Source: Iamia sp052038315
GTDB taxonomy: Bacteria > Actinomycetota > Acidimicrobiia > Acidimicrobiales > Iamiaceae
DNA length: 31,421 nucleotides
Assembly: GCA_052038315.1 (NCBI GenBank)
Contig: JBQGCF010000091.1
Location: forward strand, 1-31,421
Direction of reading: 5' to 3'
Under the pieces are notes generated by a model. The model worked only from the letters and a program-made list of their open reading frames with translations, had not been told where the DNA came from and ran no database searches. Made by a program: the position numbers and the translations under genes. Positions 7,645 through 15,251 of the stretch are shown in pieces (position 1 is the stretch's first letter; the number at the start of each line of letters is the position of its first letter).

Positions 7645-8100
7645 TCATCGCATCCGCAGGGCGCGCAGCTCCTCGGGCATCGAGCCCACGACCGGCCGCA
7701 GCACCCGCTCGCCCGAGCTCGGGCGGGCCGCCGGCACCGCGCACTCCTCGGGCTCGCCCGTCGAGTCGATCCCGCTCCCCCGCAGCACCAGCCGCACGCC
7801 CAGCTCGGTCTCGACCGAGAGCGACTCGCCGGTGTCGGCGATGACCTCGATGCGGGGCCCCTGGTCGCCCGGGTAGAGCCGGGTGAGGTACTCGGGGGCG
7901 TAGATGACGACGTCGTCGGCCCCGTCCAGCGGCACCGAGCCGACCGGCTCCATGTCGGCGCCGGGGAGGAAGTCCTCGTAGAGGAAGGGGGCCGTCGACT
8001 CGCAGCACCCCGTCCCGATCGTCACCGTCAGCGTCCCGGACCGCCGCGTCGCCATCTCGGCGACGACCTCGGCGGCCCGGGCGCTGGCGGCGATGAGCAT
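7645..8100 (-). CDS. DUF779-family protein
   Basis: The 151-residue product matches DUF779 by its layout. The hallmark near the N-terminus is TIGTGCCESTAPFLYE, followed by a beta-rich core (DDVVIYAPEYL, PRIEVIADTGESLSVETELGVRL). DUF779 genes are recurrent neighbours of NAD-dependent acetaldehyde/aldehyde dehydrogenases, and here the start codon lies two bases after the aldehyde dehydrogenase stop. The biochemical role of DUF779 is unknown; the paired cysteines suggest metal binding or thiol chemistry. A C-terminal tail of roughly 30 residues (from about ECAVPAARP) extends beyond the part I recognise as the family core. Confidence 0.8.
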   Translation of the reverse strand: MLIAASARAAEVVAEMATRRSGTLTVTIGTGCCESTAPFLYEDFLPGADMEPVGSVPLDGADDVVIYAPEYLTRLYPGDQGPRIEVIADTGESLSVETELGVRLVLRGSGIDSTGEPEECAVPAARPSSGERVLRPVVGSMPEELRALRMR

Positions 8101-8102
8101 CT

Positions 8103-9614
8103 CTAGATGTTGCCGCTCAGGGCGGCGAAGTGCATGTAGCCGTCGCGGCCCGTCGAGGGGTTGGTGTGGACGTGCTTGGCCTGCCGGTAGATGTCGTAGC
8201 CGGCGGTGCCGAGCTCGCGGCCGATGCCCGACTGCTTGTAGCCACCGAACGGACGCTCCGGCGAGATCATGTGGTAGTCGTTGATCCACACGGTGCCGGT
8301 CTGGAGCCGGTCGGCGATGCCCTGGGCGCGGGCGACGTCGCCGGACTGCACACCGCCGCCGAGGCCGTAGATGCTCTTGTTGGCGATGGCCACGGCCTCG
8401 TCGTCGGTCTCGAACGGGATGACGCACAGCACCGGGCCGAAGATCTCCTCCTGGGCGATCCGGGCCTCGTTGTCGACGCCGGCGAAGATCGTCGGCCGGT
8501 AGAAGTTCTCGGTGACCAGGCCGTCGGCCAGGCCCTCGGGCTCGCTGCCACCGCAGATCGGCTCGCCGATCTCCTCGCGGCCGAGCTCGACGTAGCGGCG
8601 CACGGTGTCGGCCTGGGCCCGGCTGACCATCGGGCCGAGGTCGCTGTTGAAGTCGAGCTGGGACCCGATGACGATCTTGCCGGCCCGGTCGACCAGCAGG
8701 CCGAGGAACTCGTCGTAGACGCTCTTGTGGACGAGGGCCCGCGTGCCCGACTCGCAGACCTGGCCGTTGTGGAAGAAGGTGCCGAAGAGGACGGCGGCGG
8801 CGGCGATGTCGAGGTCGGCGTCGTCGAGGACGATGTTGGCCGACTTGCCGCCGAGCTCGAGCGTGACCGGCTTGATGGTGCCCGAGGCCAGTTGCATGAT
8901 CCGGCGCCCGACCTCGGTCGAGCCGGTGAAGGCGACCTTGTCGACCATCTCGTTGCTGGCCAGCTCCTCGCCGGCGGTGCCGCCGGGGCCGGCGATGACG
9001 TTGAGGACACCCGGCGGGAGCCCGGCCTCCTGGGCCAGCTCGCCCAGCATCAGGGCGGTGATCGAGGTGTACGAGGCCGGCTTGAGGACCGAGGTGTTGC
9101 CGGCGGCGAGAGCCGGGCCCATCTTCCAGCAGGCCATCAGCAGCGGGAAGTTGAAGGGGACGATGCCGGTGCAGACGCCGTAGGGCTCGTAGCGGACGTA
9201 GTTCTCCGAGGGCGGGAAGGGCGAGCCCTCGAGGTCGTCACGATCGGGGCGCTCGCGGGCCATGCGGGCGAACCACTGGAGGGCGCCGGCGGCGCCGGGC
9301 ACGTCGGCGAAGGTGGCCTTCTTGATCGTGCCGCCCGAGTCGCGGGCCTCGGCCTCGGCGAAGCGCTCGGCGTTGGCGGTCAGGAGCTCGGCCATCTTGT
9401 CGAGGTAGCCGGCCCGCTCCTCGCCGCTCATCTTCGACCAGGGACCCTCGTCGAAGGCCTTGCGGGCGGCGGCGATGGCGCGCTTGGCGTCCTCGCGGTC
9501 GGCCTTGGCCACCTCGCCGATGGCCTGCTCGGTGGCGGGGTCGGTCGTGGTGAACGTCTCGCCCGAGGCGGCGTCGACGTACTCGCCGTCGATGAAGAGC
9601 TTGTAGTCGGCCAT
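8103..9614 (-). CDS. NAD(P)-dependent aldehyde dehydrogenase
   Basis: This 503-residue protein is a full-length aldehyde dehydrogenase that oxidises an aldehyde to the carboxylic acid in the cytoplasm. The catalytic set is intact: Asn155 (in PFNFP), Glu253 (TLELGGKS), nucleophile Cys287 (NGQVCESG), and the NAD-binding FTGSTEVG loop. The C-terminal PFGGYKQSGIGRE motif is also present. It is the first gene of an operon with DUF779 and a DinB/maleylpyruvate-isomerase-like protein. DUF779 linkage favours an acetaldehyde- or short-chain-aldehyde-type enzyme over betaine aldehyde dehydrogenase, but substrate cannot be fixed from sequence. A 7-bp inverted repeat and three spaced GGTGGTC repeats lie directly upstream of the ATG. 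Confidence 0.95.
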   Translation of the reverse strand: MADYKLFIDGEYVDAASGETFTTTDPATEQAIGEVAKADREDAKRAIAAARKAFDEGPWSKMSGEERAGYLDKMAELLTANAERFAEAEARDSGGTIKKATFADVPGAAGALQWFARMARERPDRDDLEGSPFPPSENYVRYEPYGVCTGIVPFNFPLLMACWKMGPALAAGNTSVLKPASYTSITALMLGELAQEAGLPPGVLNVIAGPGGTAGEELASNEMVDKVAFTGSTEVGRRIMQLASGTIKPVTLELGGKSANIVLDDADLDIAAAAVLFGTFFHNGQVCESGTRALVHKSVYDEFLGLLVDRAGKIVIGSQLDFNSDLGPMVSRAQADTVRRYVELGREEIGEPICGGSEPEGLADGLVTENFYRPTIFAGVDNEARIAQEEIFGPVLCVIPFETDDEAVAIANKSIYGLGGGVQSGDVARAQGIADRLQTGTVWINDYHMISPERPFGGYKQSGIGRELGTAGYDIYRQAKHVHTNPSTGRDGYMHFAALSGNI

Positions 9615-9616
9615 CT

Positions 9617-9655
9617 GGTGGTCCCCTTGGGTGGTCCTTGACTAGGTGGTCAAGG
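9617..9655. promoter_or_regulatory. Operator-like repeats upstream of the aldehyde dehydrogenase operon
   Basis: Directly 5' of the aldehyde dehydrogenase start are three copies of GGTGGTC (9617-9623, 9630-9636, 9645-9651). A perfect inverted repeat, CCTTGAC (9636-9642) and GTCAAGG (9649-9655) with a six-base spacer, overlaps the last two. The arrangement is typical of a transcription-factor site. The cognate regulator is not encoded next to it. Confidence 0.45.
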
Positions 9656-9663
9656 AACCTACT

Positions 9664-9679
9664 CCGGGGGAGCCCCCGG
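9664..9679 (-). terminator. GC hairpin, possible terminator after the 119-aa anchored protein gene
   Basis: CCGGGGG (9664-9670) and CCCCCGG (9673-9679) can pair. The hairpin lies between the stop of the minus-strand gene at 9706-10065 and the aldehyde dehydrogenase promoter region. There is no T-run, so intrinsic termination would be inefficient. Confidence 0.3.
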
Positions 9680-9705
9680 GGACAGGGCGAGGGCGGCGCG
9701 CCCGA

Positions 9706-10065
9706 TCAGTCCTGACAGGTCTGGACCTCGGTCGTCACCCAGCCGTCGGCCCCGCGCTCCAGGGTGTGGGACTGGACGGCCTGGCCGTCGGCATCGACCC
9801 AGGCGTAGAGGGCCTCGTCGTCGGTCTTGTGGGCGGCGACCAGCTCGGCGTCGGCCACCGTCTCGGTGATGGCCGCCTCGGGCGTGTCGGCCGGATCGAC
9901 GGCGGGGGTGTCGACCTCGACGCGGTCGCAGACCCACTCGAGGTCGTCGGCGTTCTTCGGGTCGTCGTCGGAGCCGCCGCCGAGGAGCAGGAGGCCGCCG
10001 CCGGCGGTGATGACGACGACCAGGAGGCCGATGATTCCGATGCGCATGCGGGTGTCGGTGTCCAT
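9706..10065 (-). CDS. Small membrane-anchored protein with AWxDxxGxAVxS domain (family member 1)
   Basis: The 119-residue protein has one N-terminal hydrophobic segment (about residues 9-29, no lipobox cysteine), an acidic linker, and a compact C-terminal domain. GGAG six bases before ATG 10065 supports the start. The C-terminal domain contains WVCDRV, YAWVDADGQAVQS, DGW and a terminal TCQD. It is clearly related to the ends of the proteins at 10122-11003 and 11605-12390. No known family is recognised. It is predicted to face the extracytoplasmic side, with one possible disulfide between its two domain cysteines. It is the minimal form of the family, lacking the long helical N-terminal part. 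Confidence 0.75.
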   Translation of the reverse strand: MDTDTRMRIGIIGLLVVVITAGGGLLLLGGGSDDDPKNADDLEWVCDRVEVDTPAVDPADTPEAAITETVADAELVAAHKTDDEALYAWVDADGQAVQSHTLERGADGWVTTEVQTCQD

Positions 10066-10121
10066 GCCCGCTCCATCGGAGGCGGGGCTGCGACCATGAG
10101 CACCCGTATGGGCCTTTCGGA

Positions 10122-11003
10122 CTAGTCAGGGACCGACGTCGACGATCCCGGTGGCAGCTCGGCCTCGTCGGCCGGGCGCGGCGGGGGCACCGACTCGGGC
10201 ACCGAGCCATCGGGGTCCGACGGCTCGAGGAGCACGGGCTCCTGGCAGGTCGTCGTCTGGTCCTCCCACCAACCGTCGGCGGTGGTCTCCGCGGTGGCCG
10301 AGCGGACGGCGAGCCCGTCGGCGTCGAGCCAGGCGAAGGTGATCCGGTGGTCGGTCCGCCCGACCTCGACCATCTCCCACGCCGGATCGACGTCGACGCT
10401 GGACAGGATCGGCCGGGGGTCGCCCGCCTCCTCGACGGTGGGCCACTCCTCCGGGGGCAGGTCGATCCGGCCCGGGACCCGGCGGAACGTCCCCGGCGTG
10501 GCGCAGCCCCAGATCGGCCCGGGGACCTCGCAGCCCGCGATGCCCCAGTCGAGGAGCCGCTGGCGGGCGGGGCCCAGCGGGACGGCCGGCTCGTCGGCGC
10601 CCTCGGGGTCCTCGATGGCGGCCTCGTAGAGGTCGGCGACGGCCCCGGCGTCGGCCCGCAGCTCCTCGGGTCCCCCCTCGGCGATCCGGCGCAGCGCGGC
10701 GGCTTCCGCCGCCGCCGCCTCCAGCTCCTCGTCCGACGGTCCGGCGTCCTCGGGGCGCTCGTCGGCCGGACCCGGGTCCTCGACCTGCTGGAGGATGGCG
10801 ACGTCGAGCTCGGCGCACACGTCGACCTCGACCGGTTCGGTCGCCGCCGGCTCGGTCGTGGGGGTCGTCGTGGACGTGGTGGTCGTGGCCCCGCCCTCGT
10901 CGCGGGTGGCGACGTCGTCGTCGCCGGAGCCGCAGCCGATCAGGAGGAGGGTCGGGACGATGACGATGGGGAGGAGCCGCCGCACGGTCGTCCATCGTCC
11001 CAT
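10122..11003 (-). CDS. Lipoprotein with AWxDxxGxAVxS domain (family member 2)
   Basis: This protein of about 293 residues begins with a lipoprotein signal (RRLLPIVIVPTLLLIG then Cys). A Thr/Pro/Glu-rich spacer (TTTTSTTTPTTEPAATEP) and an acidic, Ala-rich helical region (about residues 60-150) follow. The C-terminal domain holds WGIAGCEV, IWGCATPG, FAWLDADGLAVRS, DGW and TTCQEP. Excluding the lipobox Cys, four cysteines (VDVCAE, AGCEV, WGCA, TTCQ) match those in the protein at 11605-12390. No catalytic motif is visible. The start is uncertain: ATG 11003 or GTG 10985, neither with a good Shine-Dalgarno. It diverges from the YbaK-type gene with only about 34 bases between starts. Confidence 0.75.
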   Translation of the reverse strand: MGRWTTVRRLLPIVIVPTLLLIGCGSGDDDVATRDEGGATTTTSTTTPTTEPAATEPVEVDVCAELDVAILQQVEDPGPADERPEDAGPSDEELEAAAAEAAALRRIAEGGPEELRADAGAVADLYEAAIEDPEGADEPAVPLGPARQRLLDWGIAGCEVPGPIWGCATPGTFRRVPGRIDLPPEEWPTVEEAGDPRPILSSVDVDPAWEMVEVGRTDHRITFAWLDADGLAVRSATAETTADGWWEDQTTTCQEPVLLEPSDPDGSVPESVPPPRPADEAELPPGSSTSVPD

Positions 11004-11037
11004 CCGGGCCGCAGGTGAGCGTGGCAGGGTGGGAGCG

Positions 11038-11601
11038 ATGACCGACGCCCCGTTCCCGAAGCTCGCCACCGCCCCGGCCCTCGACCGGCCCGAGCTGCTC
11101 GGCACCCCCGTGCGGGAGGCGGTCCAGCGGCTCGTCGACGAGGGCCTGGTCGTGCCCGACGCGGTGCTGGCCGCGCCGATCGACGCCGCCGAGTCCGACA
11201 CCGCCCGCTCGATCGAGGCCTACGCCATCCCGCCCGAGGCGGCGGCCAACTGCGTGGTCGTCACCGGGAAGCGCGAGGGCGAGGAGCGGGTCGCCGCCCT
11301 GGTGGTGCTGGCCTCGACCCGGGCCGACGTCAACGGCGTGGCCAAGCGGGCCCTCGACGTCCGCAAGTGCTCGTTCCTGGCCCAGGCGGACGCCGTCGAG
11401 CGCACCGGGATGGAGCACGGCGGGATCAGCCCGCTGGGCCTGCCCGGCGCGTGGCGGGTCCTGGTCGACCGGCGGGTGGCCGAGGCCGGGCCGGTCGTGA
11501 TCGGCTCGGGCATCAGGGCGTCGAAGGTCGTGCTCGACGGGGCCCTGTTCGAGGGCCTGCCCGGCGTCGAGGTCGTCGACGACCTGGCCGCCGAGGCCTG
11601 A
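11038..11601 (+). CDS. YbaK/EbsC-family aminoacyl-tRNA deacylase-like protein
   Basis: The 187-residue protein fits the YbaK/ProX editing fold. It has DTARSIEAYAIPPEAAANCVVV near residue 60, VNGVAKRALDVRKCSF with the conserved basic residues, and the signature GGISPLGLPG. Family members hydrolyse mischarged tRNAs (for example Cys-tRNAPro or Ala-tRNAPro) in the cytoplasm; the exact substrate is not predictable. GGGTGGGAG just before ATG 11038 fixes the start. It is inserted between two members of a lipoprotein family on the opposite strand and shows no functional link to them. Confidence 0.85.
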   Translation: MTDAPFPKLATAPALDRPELLGTPVREAVQRLVDEGLVVPDAVLAAPIDAAESDTARSIEAYAIPPEAAANCVVVTGKREGEERVAALVVLASTRADVNGVAKRALDVRKCSFLAQADAVERTGMEHGGISPLGLPGAWRVLVDRRVAEAGPVVIGSGIRASKVVLDGALFEGLPGVEVVDDLAAEA

Positions 11602-11604
11602 CGT

Positions 11605-12390
11605 CTAGCCCTCGACCTCCTCGCCGACCGGCTCGAAGCCGTCGGCGCGGTCCCCCGGCTCCTCGCACGCCAGCTGGCCGTCGACCCGCCAGCCGTCCTC
11701 GTCGGCCAGCTCCAGGGACTCGACGGCGTGTCCGGCATCGTCGACCCAGGCCACGAGGACCCGGTCGTCGGCCCGGCGGACCTCGATCGGCTCGCCGTCG
11801 CGATCGGCCTCCGCGTACAGCGCCTCGGGCGTCGCCGCCCCGGGCTCGGTGGTGGCGGGTGGCTCGCCCTCCATCGGGATCTTGGTGAACCGGGACCTCC
11901 CGCCGGGGACGGCACAGGCCCACAGGACCCCGTCGACCTCGCAGTGGTCGAGGCCCCAGAGGTAGATCTCGTCGAGGGCGGCGTCGCCCTCCTGCGCCTC
12001 GGCCACGAGCCGGTCCTGCTCCTCGGCCGACAGCGCCATCACCTCCTCGTCGGTCAGCTCGCCCATCTCCTCCAGGGCGAGGACGGCCTCGGCGGGCCCC
12101 CGCACCTCGGCCGGCCCGGACCCGGCGAGGACCTCCATGGTGGCGGGGAGGGCGGCGTCGCTCACCTGGTCGCCCTCCGTGTCGAGGGGGAGCAGCATCG
12201 ACTCGGCCATCGAGGCGCAGGCGTCGGCCTCCGCCCCGGTCGCCGCCCCGCCGTCCTCGCCGCCGTCGTCGCCGCACCCGACGAGGAGGGAGAGGGCGCC
12301 GAGGGCGACCAGGGCGAGGGGAAGGGGGGCGGCCATGGGCCTGCGATCGGCGGCGCCGGCGGGAACGTGAGCACCGGCCGGTATCGTCAC
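11605..12390 (-). CDS. Lipoprotein with AWxDxxGxAVxS domain (family member 3)
   Basis: This protein of about 261 residues has a lipoprotein signal ending LSLLVG then Cys. A Gly/Asp/Glu-rich linker and an acidic helical region follow, with the domain shared with the two genes to its left: WGLDHCEV, LWACAVPG, VAWVDDAGHAVES, DGW and LACEEP. The four non-lipobox cysteines (DACA, DHCE, WACA, LACE) match those of the 10122-11003 protein. Its function is unknown. The start is uncertain. GTG 12390 gives an n-region containing Arg residues, as a lipoprotein signal needs; ATG 12336 gives a shorter protein without positive charge. It converges on the YbaK-type gene and diverges from the siderophore-interacting protein. 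Confidence 0.72.
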   Translation of the reverse strand: MTIPAGAHVPAGAADRRPMAAPLPLALVALGALSLLVGCGDDGGEDGGAATGAEADACASMAESMLLPLDTEGDQVSDAALPATMEVLAGSGPAEVRGPAEAVLALEEMGELTDEEVMALSAEEQDRLVAEAQEGDAALDEIYLWGLDHCEVDGVLWACAVPGGRSRFTKIPMEGEPPATTEPGAATPEALYAEADRDGEPIEVRRADDRVLVAWVDDAGHAVESLELADEDGWRVDGQLACEEPGDRADGFEPVGEEVEG

Positions 12391-12455
12391 CGCCGTACGC
12401 CGGAGCGGGCCACGACGCTCCCGGGCCGACCGATCCCAGGACCCGAGGAGACGTG

Positions 12456-13265
12456 ATGACCGACCTGCCCGCCATCTACCGCACCACCGTCGTGCGGACC
12501 GAGCGGCTCACGCCCCACATGGTGCGGGTGGTGGTGACCGGACCCGGGCTCGACACCTTCCCCGACAGCGGGTTCACCGACCGCTACGCCAAGCTCGTCT
12601 TCCCGCGGCCGGGCGTGACGTACCCCGAGGACATGGCCTACGCCGAGATCCGCTCGACCCTCCCGCCCGAGCAGTGGCCCGTCTACCGGACCTACACGAT
12701 CCGCCACATCGACCACGCCGCCGCCGAGCTCACCATCGACTTCGTGACCCACGGCGGCAGCGGCGTCGCCGCCCCGTGGGCCGCCGCCGCCCAGCCCGGC
12801 GACGAGCTGATCATGACCCCGCCCGGCGGCGCCTACCGCCCCTCCCCCGAGGCCGACCACCACCTCGTCGTGGGCGACGCCGCCGCCCTGCCCGCCATCG
12901 CCGCCGCCCTGGAGGACATGCCCGCCGGCGCCCGGGCCACGGTCATCGTCCAGGTCCACGGGCCCGACGACCAGCTCCCGCTGCCGACCTCGGCCGACGC
13001 CGCCATCACGTGGCTCCACTCCGACGACCCGAACGATCTGGTCGCCGCCGTCGGCGCCCTCCGCCTCCCGACCGGTCGCATCCAGGCCTTCGTCCACGGC
13101 GAGCTGCTCGCCGTCCGGGCGATCCGCAAGGACCTGATCGCCCGGGGCCTCGACCGCGACCTGCTGTCGCTGTCGGGCTACTGGCGCCAGGGCAAGGACG
13201 AGGACGGCTTCCAGGCCGAGAAGCGCGAGCTGACCGCCGCCGACCGGGCCGCGGCCGGGGCCTAG
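12456..13265 (+). CDS. Siderophore-interacting FAD/NAD(P)H ferric reductase (ViuB/SIP-like)
   Basis: The 269-residue protein has the SIP layout. An N-terminal FAD-binding beta-barrel carries PVYRTYTIRHID, then HGGSGVAAPWAAAAQPGDEL, and the NAD(P)-binding part carries VVGDAAALPAIAAALEDMP. The C-terminal signature is GYWRQGKDEDGFQAEKRE. Such flavoproteins reduce ferric siderophores in the cytoplasm to release iron. GAGGAG six bases upstream supports ATG 12456 over the GTG immediately before it. No siderophore transporter or biosynthesis gene is nearby. Its stop interlocks with that of the convergent anti-sigma-like gene in a shared CTAG. Confidence 0.92.
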   Translation: MTDLPAIYRTTVVRTERLTPHMVRVVVTGPGLDTFPDSGFTDRYAKLVFPRPGVTYPEDMAYAEIRSTLPPEQWPVYRTYTIRHIDHAAAELTIDFVTHGGSGVAAPWAAAAQPGDELIMTPPGGAYRPSPEADHHLVVGDAAALPAIAAALEDMPAGARATVIVQVHGPDDQLPLPTSADAAITWLHSDDPNDLVAAVGALRLPTGRIQAFVHGELLAVRAIRKDLIARGLDRDLLSLSGYWRQGKDEDGFQAEKRELTAADRAAAGA

Positions 13266-14704
13266 CGCCCGGCGACCGCCGGCGGGTCGCCGACGGTGCA
13301 GTCGAGCCGGGGGATCAGGGCGGCGGCGACCGCGGCGACCACCTCCGCCGACGGCGGGTCGGCGCCGGACGCCGGCCCCCCGACGGTCCACAGGCCGTCG
13401 CCGCAGGTGAAGGCGAGCTGCGGCGCACCGCCCCTCGTGTAGGTCGTGACGGGGAGGCCGTCGACCTCGTCCTCGGCCACCCCGGCGACCTCGGTGTCGC
13501 CGATCGGCACCTCCGGGGAGAGGGCCAGCGGGTACCCGTCGACCGCCACCGTGGCCCCGTCCCACACCAGGCCGGCGCTGACGCCCGGCGCGCCGTGGTC
13601 GCCGAGGGCGGGCTCCAGGCCCAGCCCGGTGCGGGCCCGCTCGAAGGCCCGCTCCATGTCGCTCTGCCCGCCGACGGCGGCGAAGCGGATGACCCGGTAC
13701 GGGTTGCCGGGGCGGAGCAGGGTGCGGTCCCCGGTGTCGGGGTCGACCAGGTGGAGGCCCGGCTCGGGGGTCGAGGTCCCGCAGCCCGACTCCCCCTCGA
13801 ACACGACGAGGGCCCGGCCGTCGTCGGTCCACCCCACGGCCTGCGAGCTCACCGGGAAGGGGCCGGTCTCGCCCTCCGGGAAGTCGGTGAAGCCGTCGGC
13901 CATGCGGATCTCGCCCCCGTCGAGCGGCACCAGGACGGCGTGGGGCACCTCGCACTCGTACGACGTGTAGGCGAGGAGCCAGCGCCCGTCGGGTGAGGGC
14001 TCGGCCCAGCGCCAGCGGGCGGTGGGCCCGCCGAAGGGGGCGTCGGCCAGGTCGGTCTTGGCCCCGGACGGGTCGAGCAGGACCAGCCGGTCGCCCTCGT
14101 CGCCGCACACCGCGGCCCGGACGCCGCCCCCGCCCATGGCGTCGCAGAGGTCGGGCTGCTCGACGGCGGCGGGGACGACCTCCATGCCCACGCCCGGCCG
14201 GATCACCAGGCGGTCCTCGGGGCTGAAGCCGATGCCGTACAGGTCGTCGGGAGCGAAGGTGCCCAGCTCGGTCCCGTCGTCGGCGATCAGCACCACCCGG
14301 TCGTCCTCGACCACGGCCAGGCCCTGGGCCGGCAGTCGGTCCCACGGCGTGCCCTCGTACGACGGCGGCGTCACCGGCCCCGTCGGCTCGGTCGGCACGG
14401 TCGTCGCCGTGGGGCGCGGCGTGGTCGAGGTCGTGGTGCCGGGCGCGGTGGTAGCCGGCCCGGACGGCGCCGGCGGGTCCTCGGTCCGCACGCTCTCGTC
14501 CTCGCCGTTCCCGAGGGCGAGGACGGCGACGGCCGCGACGAGCAGGGCGACGACCGCGGCCGCCGCCACCAGGAGCAGCGACGGTCCGGGCGAGGAGGGG
14601 GGCCGACGCTCGACGACGCTGCGGGGGTCGACCGGCGCCGCCGCCTCGTCGAGGGCGCCGGCCACCCGGCGCAGGGCGTCGTGCAGGTCGTCGTCAGCGC
14701 TCAT
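13262..14704 (-). CDS. Membrane-anchored protein coupled to ECF sigma factor, beta-propeller-like ectodomain
   Basis: This 480-residue protein has a short cytoplasmic N-terminus (about 40 residues: DDLHDALRRVAGALDEAAAP). One transmembrane helix (SLLLVAAAAVVALLVAAVAV) and a long Thr/Pro linker (about residues 75-115) follow, then a large extracytoplasmic region with repeated WD/propeller-like strands (VVEDDRVVLIADDGTELG, SPDGRWLLAYTS, DDGRALVVFEG, LHLVDPDTGDR). The gene overlaps the upstream sigma-factor gene by 11 bases, the usual arrangement for a cognate anti-sigma or sigma-regulatory protein. No zinc-binding HxxxCxxC motif is seen, so it is not a classical ZAS anti-sigma factor. The ectodomain probably senses an envelope signal, which is inference. 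Confidence 0.8.
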   Translation of the reverse strand: MSADDDLHDALRRVAGALDEAAAPVDPRSVVERRPPSSPGPSLLLVAAAAVVALLVAAVAVLALGNGEDESVRTEDPPAPSGPATTAPGTTTSTTPRPTATTVPTEPTGPVTPPSYEGTPWDRLPAQGLAVVEDDRVVLIADDGTELGTFAPDDLYGIGFSPEDRLVIRPGVGMEVVPAAVEQPDLCDAMGGGGVRAAVCGDEGDRLVLLDPSGAKTDLADAPFGGPTARWRWAEPSPDGRWLLAYTSYECEVPHAVLVPLDGGEIRMADGFTDFPEGETGPFPVSSQAVGWTDDGRALVVFEGESGCGTSTPEPGLHLVDPDTGDRTLLRPGNPYRVIRFAAVGGQSDMERAFERARTGLGLEPALGDHGAPGVSAGLVWDGATVAVDGYPLALSPEVPIGDTEVAGVAEDEVDGLPVTTYTRGGAPQLAFTCGDGLWTVGGPASGADPPSAEVVAAVAAALIPRLDCTVGDPPAVAGR

Positions 14705-15176
14705 CGGCGGTCACCCCCAGGCGGGCGCGCAGGGCGGTCAGGCCCCGGTCGAGGTGGTTGCGGAGCGTGCCGACCCGGCAGCCCATGGCCGCGGCCGCCT
14801 CGGTGAGCGGGTAGCCGTAACCGTGGACGAGGACGACGGCCGTGCGCTGGCGGGGCGACAGGGCGGCCAGGCCGGCGGACAGGGCCGGCTCGATCGGGAC
14901 CGGGTCGTCGCCCTCGGGGCCGGCCGGCACGGGCAGGGCCCACCGCCGCTGGCGGGCCGACCGGCGGACGGACGTCTGCCCGACCCGCCACAGGTACCCC
15001 GGCGCGTTGCCCATCCCCTCCACCCTCTCGAAGTGCTCCCAGGCCCACGCCAGGGCGTCGGCGGTGGCGTCCCGCCCCAGCTCGACCCCGTAGGCGGCCA
15101 CCAGCGCCCGCCGGAGCCGGGGCTCCACGTCGGTGCAGAACGCGGTGAAGCGGTCCTGCCTGTCCGTCACCGCCAC
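14694..15176 (-). CDS. ECF RNA polymerase sigma factor
   Basis: The protein of about 160 residues has region 2 (FTAFCTDVEPRLRRALVAAY, then ATADALAWAWEHFERV, and YLWRVGQTSVRR) and region 4 (AALSPRQRTAVVLVHGYGYP, then CRVGTLRNHLDRGLTALRARLG). It directs RNA polymerase to a small stress regulon and is presumably controlled by the membrane protein it overlaps. The start is uncertain. GTG 15176 is preferred because GGGGGAGG lies about 12 bases before it and sigma factors of this type begin close to region 2; GTG 15206 and GTG 15170 are alternatives. The region 4 helix-turn-helix is intact. Confidence 0.85.
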   Translation of the reverse strand: MAVTDRQDRFTAFCTDVEPRLRRALVAAYGVELGRDATADALAWAWEHFERVEGMGNAPGYLWRVGQTSVRRSARQRRWALPVPAGPEGDDPVPIEPALSAGLAALSPRQRTAVVLVHGYGYPLTEAAAAMGCRVGTLRNHLDRGLTALRARLGVTADER

Positions 15177-15251
15177 GCCCGCCGGCGCCTCCCCCGCGAT
15201 CTCCACACCCGAGGAGAGCCGCCGACCCCCTCCGCGTGCGACAGGCGAGTC

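Noticed and set aside
8130..9641. 503-codon open frame exactly opposite the aldehyde dehydrogenase
   Set aside because: It is a mirror frame of a gene with all catalytic motifs; its composition is typical of an antisense shadow.
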